DNA of 64,000 nt from Tillus elongatus (taxonomy: Eukaryota; Arthropoda; Insecta; Coleoptera; Cleridae), in NCBI GenBank assembly GCA_964006375.1, contig OZ023267.1:25583239-25647238 (forward strand). The letters are read 5' to 3'. The notes beneath the pieces are model-generated. The model ran no database searches. It was given only the letters and a program-made list of their open reading frames with translations, and was not told where the DNA came from. Shown here one piece after another: positions 57,973 through 64,000 of the stretch. How positions within the stretch are numbered: position 1 is the stretch's first letter; every line of letters starts with the position of its first letter. The position numbers and the translations under genes are program-made.

Positions 57973-58018
57973 TTTATTAGAAAATAATTTTTCAACGTGA
58001 CCTCAGAACGCCGTCGTA

Positions 58019-58480
58019 ATTTTGAACTGCATCACATAAAATTATATTGTCAATCACAGTTCGTCCAAAAGTCGTTGGTGATACATAATTTTTTTTTCGT
58101 ACACCCTTATATTATGGCATGTTTGCATTTTTTATCGAAATAGATTTATGTTTGTAAGAAAAAATCAAGACGCAGTAAGTGTGTTTTGGTAGCGAATTTT
58201 CATTAAATGCTTCAAATTTTAATAACTCAATTTGCTATTAACCTAAGGTTTGTTGGCTAGGAAACTAGTTTCTCGGAAACATTTTAAGTTTATTTTTGGA
58301 TTTTTTTTTACATTTTCAAACAATAAGTTATTTTGATAAAATATGGTAAATTCTTTCTACTATATGTTATACCGGTAAGCAAATCGATGTCTGCGTGCAT
58401 TAAACATACATATTTGCTATTAAAGATATTTCTATGAAAATCCACTTCCACAACGTATTTGCTGCGTTCAGACATTTTTA
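58019..58480 (+). repeat. (TA)-core repeat, 3' part resumed after the Polinton-like element
   Basis: Starts with the duplicated ATTTTG, then 'aactgcatcacataaaatta', which aligns with 'gagctgcatcttacaaactta' at 43728. It continues to a terminal module ending near 58476. Together with 45190-45212 it is the split target. Confidence 0.7.
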
Positions 58481-59055
58481 TTTTATTTACCTACTTTTAT
58501 GTTTTTTAACACACTGAATTTTTGTGTAATATATAATGTACGTCATACTCTGTTGTATAAAATGTGACTTTAGTCACTAGCGTTTCAACTGGCTCGCCAT
58601 AAAAAATAAAATTAAAAAACTCTTTAGCCTCTGTCTATCTGAGTTAAAGTATATTCAATTTTCTGCTAGAAAAAGCATGGCATATGTGTAATTCGAGCCG
58701 TTTGATTTTGCCGAGAGATCAAACATCAAATAAAATGGAAATATCTCTCGATTCGTTCTGAAAACGGCTGTCGACAAGAGCTTATCTCCTTTTTAATTAA
58801 ATTCACCATCTGAACGGTCTACTCATGGCGAACCTACTGTCTAACTATGTCATGAATATTCTGTTCTTAATTAATTATCTTCTATTGCTTGGATAGGCTC
58901 ACATCTTTTTTAGAAAAGGATGTTAGAATAAACATTTAAACAGGTTGTTAGACATCATATATTGTTAATGGCCCTTTGATGTTAGCATAGTGAAAATTAG
59001 ATAAACGTAATGTAAATGAGCATTTTGTGGTTAGGAGTCCCACAGTCAAATTTAA
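58481..59055. other. No gene seen
   Basis: Unassigned AT-rich DNA. Confidence 0.5.
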
Positions 59056-59059
59056 GTTT

Positions 59060-59215
59060 TTTGTGAATTTTTTATTAAGAATTCACCAATCCAGAGAGGT
59101 CGCTCTCTTGAAACCTACGGAAAATTTCTTTAAATGAGAACGAATTAGAACCTCTAAAATCAAGATTAAAGCCAGTTAAAATTTTTACGTTTATATACAG
59201 CGTCCTAAAATTGAC
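59060..59215 (+). repeat. (TA)-core repeat 5' fragment lacking a TA expansion
   Basis: The hairpin (GTGAATTTTTTATT..GAATTCACC) and 5' block are present, but at the expected (TA)n position there is only 'gtttatatacag'. Confidence 0.65.
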
Positions 59216-59930
59216 TGATTGATTTTACTCAGGGTGTTAAGGCGTCTCGTCTGGAGGCTTAGACCTCTCAAATTTACATATTTCTTAGTAACCTTCTTTG
59301 TTATGATATTTACCATCTGTACAATGCAATTTTAAACATGGTTAGAAATAACCCAACAAGGGTCATTTCTTGTTTACAATTGACCATACGTCTGCTACCC
59401 TATCTCAGGTAGATAGCGTAAGAAAATTCAATGTTGATTCAAAGCAGTTACTCTATAGACTCGACACAAGCAACACCCTTGTGATTGCATAATCATTACT
59501 CATTTCGTAGAGTTCTCATGGACTCTAAAGCATACCATTATTATAAGTAATTTTGTATAAGTTCACAGTTTGTTATTATACGTTAAGTGTTACTAAAATC
59601 AGCGTTTAATTTAACAAAACATAATCAGGTCCTTCGAGCTAATCAAGAAACAAAAGCAAATAAAATGTGGTATATCAGTACAAAACGTAATTAAACACAG
59701 GGGACTAAAGCAAATTGAAAATTAGAAGTGGAGAAATGTTCGATTGTCATTTGTCACATTATAGAACTGTGAAGAATAATTGCCAAATTTACTGGGGATG
59801 TTTAGGCGTTGCTTAAGTTGAGTATAGCTGTGACTGACGTTGAAGTCATACCTGAGCCTAATTTAAACCACATTGGCAATACATTTTATAAAAATGTATT
59901 TTAATGTACTATGTGAAAACTGGAACTTGT
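59216..59930. other. No gene seen
   Basis: Unassigned; no coding motif. Confidence 0.5.
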
Positions 59931-59989
59931 GTTGAGCACTGATAAGTACACTTGGAGAACCCAAATCACCAGAAACACATATTTTAAAC

Positions 59990-60027
59990 ACCTTGCGATC
60001 GTTTCGCCGACAACGTCAGCGTCATCA
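59990..60027 (-). ncRNA. Hammerhead-like ribozyme core
   Basis: The minus strand reads CTGATGA (60027-60021), one C, stem GCTGAC/GTCGGC with loop GTT, GAAA (60004-60001), then CGATCG. CTGATGA and GAAA are exact, but the cleavage triplet reads GCA, not the GTC of other copies, so this copy may be inactive. Confidence 0.55.
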
Positions 60028-60643
60028 GTGGATGAAAAATTCTAAAATTAAATCAACGGCAACAGTGTATTTATATCGCATCTAGGTAGACAAACTAATC
60101 CGAAGGAAAAATTGTAGTCGGCGACCCATCGTTTGTCTGTTGTGTCAATTTTGAACGGACGAGGTCGCAGAACTACTTTCATCTTCTGGTTGACAAATTT
60201 ATGAGATTTTATCTAATTTAAGCAGAATGGGCTTAGTATGAAAGGTACCGAGATATTTAAGGAAGCTACACGTTCTTTTTGATATAAAAATTTCACTATG
60301 CAAATATTGGAGCACTGTGAAGAACGCCGACAAGCATATCTGGCGAACAGACCAGTACGAGCCGCTTATCCTTTTTAAAAATTAAAGCGACTGTCTGCCC
60401 CACAATGTTAGCTTCAACAATGGATAAATAATTGTACTAAAATTCTACATAAAAATAAGTATTTATATTGATTTCTTATTCTACGTCAAAACAAGTATTT
60501 ATATTGACTTCTTAGATAACAAAGAAAACGAGAGGGGATTTTTAAGTAGAGAAATAAACGTGAAGCCTAGTATCTGTATAGACCGGACGAGTTATTGACA
60601 ATAATTTATTTTTCTGCCAGACAGATCAGGAGTATTTAGCTGG

Positions 60644-61072
60644 TCAAATACAAAGTGAAAATAAAGGGCTTGAAATTAAAGGTGCCGCAAGATTCACTGA
60701 CTTTTTGTTCTTAATCGACCTTGCTATATAAACACTTTCAAAAGCATCCAGCATAGTTTGATGTCTAACATTTTTGGCAAGTTTAAAATTTTCTTTGTCA
60801 ATGTGGTGACTATCATCCCATATATGTTGTGCCACACATGATTTGTCTACCGTACCATATCGTAAATGCGCGAGATATTCACGAAATCTGGTGGCTATGT
60901 TTCTCTTGGTTTGACCCACGTATTTAAGATTACAATCTTTGCAACTTATCTCATGAATAGCCGACATTTCAGTGGCTTTGTCTTTGTCTTTCGTATTACC
61001 CAACAAATTTTTTAAATAACTTTTCGTCGAAAAAGTCAAATGTAAATCAGCTTCCTTAAAAATACTTTCCAA
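60644..61072 (-). pseudogene. Penelope GIY-YIG endonuclease, open frame
   Basis: 142 open codons. 'AIHEISCKDCNLKYVGQTKRN' (GIY box changed to AIH; CxxC zinc pair; YVG), 'RFREYLAHLRYG', 'CVAQHIWDDSHHIDKENFKL', 'AFESVYIARSIKNKKSVNL'. This is the best-preserved nuclease copy here. Because the RT is truncated it is not a functional element. Confidence 0.75.
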
Positions 61073-61094
61073 ACCCTTTCTGATACGTGGTTAA

Positions 61095-61460
61095 TTAGGT
61101 AGACACAATTTTTTTCTCTATTTTATCTTTCTTAAATGTCGTGCATTCAGATATCATTTTCTTTGTTCTGTGTTTGATAACCAATTTTTCCACGAAGCCA
61201 TTCGAATAACCGTTATATCTTGCCACGTCTTTTATGTACTTTAACTCTATATTAAATCTATTTTTACTTAACGGAAAATTTATCAATCTCTTTACTAATA
61301 AATTTAAATTAGCCGTTTTTTGTGCAAAAAACAAATAGCGTGTCTTGTTAGGAATATAATTAATACTGACAGTTTCCTTCTTGTAGACATCAATTTCAAG
61401 CGAGCCATTATTTTTATTTTTAATAACGAGTACATCTATAAAAGAAAGTTTATTGTTCAT
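61095..61460 (-). pseudogene. Penelope RT end and linker, open frame
   Basis: 121 codons, matching the 'FQDVLVIKYKN..EFDVHRKETT' and 'KELKCIKNMAEYNGY' regions of 37975-38345. The catalytic part of RT lies upstream and is missing or broken. Confidence 0.7.
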
Positions 61461-61642
61461 TTCTATTTCGCGGGTAAATTTTATTGAATCAAATTGACTA
61501 TTTAGTTTTTCAGTAAAAACTCACCGTCAAAGAATCTTGTAACAATGTGAAATTGGTCCCTACAAATCAATTTTTTAACACGCTTGGTGTCCAAAGATCC
61601 TGCAAAACGTTTCGATTTCTGCTTGTGAATGGGCGCTTAAAT

Positions 61643-61900
61643 CATGGATAATCAAGATTCTTATCGAGATATTGTATTTTCTGATGAAGCCACGTTCTTA
61701 ACTGATCGTACTGTCGCACCTCAGCGCGTATGGTGCTGCAGCGACTACAATCCCTATTTCCCAATCGCTTCGAATCCACAATTTTCGGCGAAAAGTAACG
61801 TATGGTCACAGCATAATCCACAGTCTTCTTTATGCTGTGGTATGGTGTGCAATTTCTTACCATGGCATAAGTGGACCATATTTATATATGTTACAAGATT
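61643..61900 (+). pseudogene. IS630/Tc1-type transposase fragment (DDE_3-like)
   Basis: 'IVFSDEATF' with 'VWCCSDYNPYF' and 'SNPQFSAKSNVW' are the middle catalytic block of the same transposase group as at 17.3-18.1 kb. The rest of the gene is absent. It abuts the 3' tail of the LINE at 61915. Confidence 0.6.
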
Positions 61901-61914
61901 TTCTTTGAATTTTT

Positions 61915-64000
61915 TTTTAATTTATTTTTTCAACAACACACCACGAAGGCTTACAGCCTAAATACTGGCGTACCGTTGGTGTTGACAAGGAGGTAAGAGG
62001 CAACTTGTTAATTCTGGACTTGAAGGTTTGGAGGTTCGGAGGAGAAGGAAAAACATGCACCGGTAAGGAATTCCACAACTTGGAAGTCCTCGGGACAAAA
62101 GAGCGGGCATAACAAGATGTTCTATGTCTGGTGACCTGGACAGTTAAAGGGTGCATTCGCTCTGTTCCCCTGGTAGATCTGTGGAGGGCAGCAGGTGGAG
62201 AAACTATGGAAGAAAGCTCCTCTGAGCAGTTCCTGTGCAGATATCTATAAAAAAGGAGAGGTTCCCAACCGCAAGTCGGTGGGCAAGGGATGGCAGCTTT
62301 TGGGTGAAGGTAGGGTCACCGATGAGACGTGTAGCTTTCTTCTAAATGGAGTCCAATATAGCGAGTGTAGAAGCGACAGCAGCACCCCAGATGTGGGAGC
62401 AGTATTCGAGGTTTGGTCTTATTTGTGAAGTATATAGGGTATAGAGATTAGCTGGTAAAAAGTATTTGCCAGCTCGGAAGAGGAAACCTAATTTCTTAGC
62501 AGCCGCTTCTGCAATTGATGTGACATGTCGGTGCCAATTGAGATTTCGATCCACAGAAATGCCAACAAGTGAAAACGACTCATTAGTTTAAATAACTTGG
62601 TTGTTTATTGTGATGGGTCTAGGGCTCGTGTATCTCTTATGAGAAAGAAAGCAAGACTGTGATTTGGTGGGGTTGAATTGTACATGATTTCTACTTCCCC
62701 ACTCTAATGTTTTTAGGAGATCCACGGAGATAGAACCCTCCATGAGTCTGCGATCCTCATCTAATTGGGCTAAAGAGACAGGCTTAGAATATTGTATATT
62801 TGGGTGGAGGGTGCTGTCATCCGCGTAACTGTGAACTGGGTTGGATGTGCTAGAGAGGAGGTCATTGATGTTGAGAAGAAACAAAGTAGGGGCTAAAGCT
62901 GAACCTTGAGGAACTCCTGCATTAATTAGATACAGTTTAGAGGAATGGCCATCCACGACAACATATATGCTCCGTTTGGAGAGGAAATTTGCTGTTCACG
63001 TACAGAGTTTTGGTGGTAGGCCATAGGCCGGTAGTTTATTAAGCAGCGCTGCGTGCCAGACCTGGTCGAATGCTTTGGATATGTCTAGAGCGACAATCTG
63101 GGATTCACCGTGTAGTTTCATAGACTTGTTGCCAAAACGGGTGACAAAGGAAAGGAGGTCGGCAGTCGATCTGCGCTAACGGCATCCATACTGCTTGTCG
63201 TGGATTAAACTGTGTTTTTCAAGAAATTTTAGTAATTCGGTGTTCACATACTTTTACATCACTTTAGAGACGACTGAAATGAGAGAAATAGACCTGTAGT
63301 TGCTACGAAGCGCTTGTATCCTTTCTTGGGGACAGGTTGTACTCGAGCAGTTTTCCAGTTACTAGGGAATATGCCTCTATTGTAAGATGTCTGAAACAGA
63401 CGAGTCAGGACAGGAGCAAGTTCTGGTGCGTATTTTTTGAGAGCAATTGCTGAGATCTCGTCAAGGCCAGAGGCTTTCCTGGTATTAAGAGAAGAGATCA
63501 TCCTTCGTACCTTTTTAGTTTGAAAATGAAATCCGTCATTTTATGCACGACATTTGGGATTGTTAGTGGTTGAACATTTGGAGATTGGTTGAGAGTAGAA
63601 TTGCCGGCGAAAACGAGGCAAAAGTTCAGCCTTGCCCAGGGTGGTAGAAACAATTTCATCCCCTGAGACAAGAGGCGGGAACGTGCTCTTGCAGAAATTA
63701 TTCTCAATAGATTTAGCAAGATTCCAGAAGGGTTTGTTGCCGCTGGAGCTCAAGAGGACCTTGTTTTTGATGTGGTTATTAAACGAGATTTTTGCCTCGG
63801 AAAGAATGCGGACATAGCGGTTTCTTGCGTCGTTAGATGCTTGACGGTTTTCTTGGCTGGTATTGTGTATAAGTTTCTGTGAGCTTTGACCTTTTTAAGT
63901 CTAGCCTTGTCACAGGATTTAGAGAACCAGGGCTTTTGAGTGGCTGCAGAGGTTTTCTGTGTACGTGGAATAAATAATTTCATGCCAGCTTGGATAATTT
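61915..64000 (-). pseudogene. CR1/Jockey-like LINE ORF2, runs off the right edge
   Basis: The longest copy of this family, read right to left: linker ('KPWFSKSCDKARLKKVKAHRN', about 63930), 'SGLDEISAIALKKYAPELAP' (about 63450), 'ARVQPVPKKG' (about 63330), a block with 'ISKAFDQVWHAALL' (about 63090-63050, in another frame), 'AGVPQGSALAPTLFLLN' (about 62920), 'HSYADDSTLH' (about 62820), 'QFNPTKSQSCFLSHKRY' (62680), 'DRNLNWHRHVTSIAEAAAKKLGF' (62550) and a C-terminal 'RTSKLWNSLPVHVFP' (about 62080). Several frameshifts and stops break it. The 3' end is an AATAAA-rich tail near 61915-61930. Confidence 0.85.

Larger units (their letters stand above)
45213..58018. mobile_element. 12.8-kb Polinton-like virus-derived element without PolB or integrase
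   Basis: The termini are inverted (TACGGCGGTGTTCTG.. at the left, its near complement ending at 58018), with a 6-bp duplication ATTTTG, the size typical of Polintons/Mavericks. It encodes a double-jelly-roll capsid candidate, a minor capsid candidate, an adenain-like protease, an A32/FtsK-type packaging ATPase, a pVI/pX-like protein, a DUF8207-type protein, a fibre-like protein, a chromodomain and a KilA-N protein. Polintons normally also have protein-primed PolB and an RVE integrase at 15-20 kb total; neither is found in any frame here. The reading frames are all open, which suggests recent insertion or recent selection. Confidence 0.85.
55583..58018. repeat. Right terminal inverted repeat, with SINE-bearing insertion
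   Basis: The mirror of 45213-46570. The order from inside is the 'ctgaacttccttcttt' block, Pol III-like unit, CRE, GGCGCC array, paired CRE, then an inserted segment at about 56360-57520 replacing about 30 bases, then the 'gacgctgtcgtatagctctcg' block, GAATTC array and tip. The insertion holds a (TA)n tract and two opposed SINEs. Confidence 0.85.
59935..61520 (-). mobile_element. Penelope-like element, 3' half
   Basis: From right to left: the end of RT/linker (61460-61095, 'NNKLSFIDVLVIKNKNN' onward), a GIY-YIG endonuclease (61072-60644), about 600 bases of tail, then a terminal repeat with a hammerhead-like core (59990-60027). It is 5'-truncated near 61520. The same layout is seen, more decayed, at 8148-8790. 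Confidence 0.8.

Overview
This window is AT-rich, repeat-dense eukaryotic nuclear DNA, almost certainly from an insect or a close arthropod relative. The evidence is one spliced gene for a secreted Gly/His/Lys-rich matrix-type protein behind an arthropod-style TATA plus TCAGT promoter, and an insect-typical set of mobile elements: CR1/Jockey-like and LOA/I-like LINEs, a Ty3/gypsy-like LTR element, Penelope-like elements, a tRNA-derived SINE, IS630/Tc1-type transposase remnants, and a Polinton-like (Maverick/adintovirus-like) element. The species cannot be named from sequence alone.

Layout. 1-720: a 309-bp satellite, with relatives at 12.8-13.8, 20.9-21.8 and 25.1 kb. 2.1-10.9 kb: the only ordinary host gene seen, with two coding exons (2198-2622 and 9999-10785) that join in frame across a 7.4-kb intron full of repeats. 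11-28 kb: repeats, including a 1.3-kb interspersed family with a (TA)n core, broken LINEs, a decayed transposase and a 1.85-kb fold-back element. 28.9-32.5 kb: a deleted gypsy-like retrotransposon (two LTRs, gag, protease, integrase tail, no RT) sitting inside a (TA)n tract. 36.4-39.3 kb: a Penelope-like element interrupted by a SINE with a 14-bp target duplication. 40-45 kb: more (TA)-core repeats. 58-64 kb: further repeat fragments, a second Penelope copy, and a CR1/Jockey-like LINE that runs off the right edge.

The main object is a 12.8-kb virus-like mobile element at 45213-58018. It has long terminal inverted repeats (TIRs) that can be aligned by eye, a perfect 6-bp target duplication ATTTTG, and a target that is itself a repeat known elsewhere in the window in uninterrupted form. 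Inside are nine recognisable or describable genes in compact convergent and divergent groups. One leftward block encodes a pVI/pX-like hydrophobic basic protein, an adenain-like cysteine protease, a minor capsid candidate and a double-jelly-roll major capsid candidate. One rightward block encodes a packaging ATPase, a DUF8207-type protein, a fibre/coiled-coil-like protein and a 41-residue stand-alone chromodomain. A separate leftward gene encodes a KilA-N/DUF3627 protein. All the frames are open, apart from uncertainty over start codons. No DNA polymerase B and no retroviral-type integrase is present, so as seen it is a capsid-and-packaging element that would need replication and integration functions in trans. 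Its TIRs carry unusual structure: arrays of GAATTC-centred palindromes, GGCGCC-rich arrays bracketed by TGACGTCA (CRE/ATF) palindromes, and an outward-facing Pol III-like unit (A box, B box, T-run).

Other points of interest are hammerhead-like ribozyme cores in the Penelope terminal repeats, (TA)n microsatellites that are a structural part of a dispersed repeat, and satellite arrays bounded by inverted half-units. All family assignments are by reading motifs; no searches were run.
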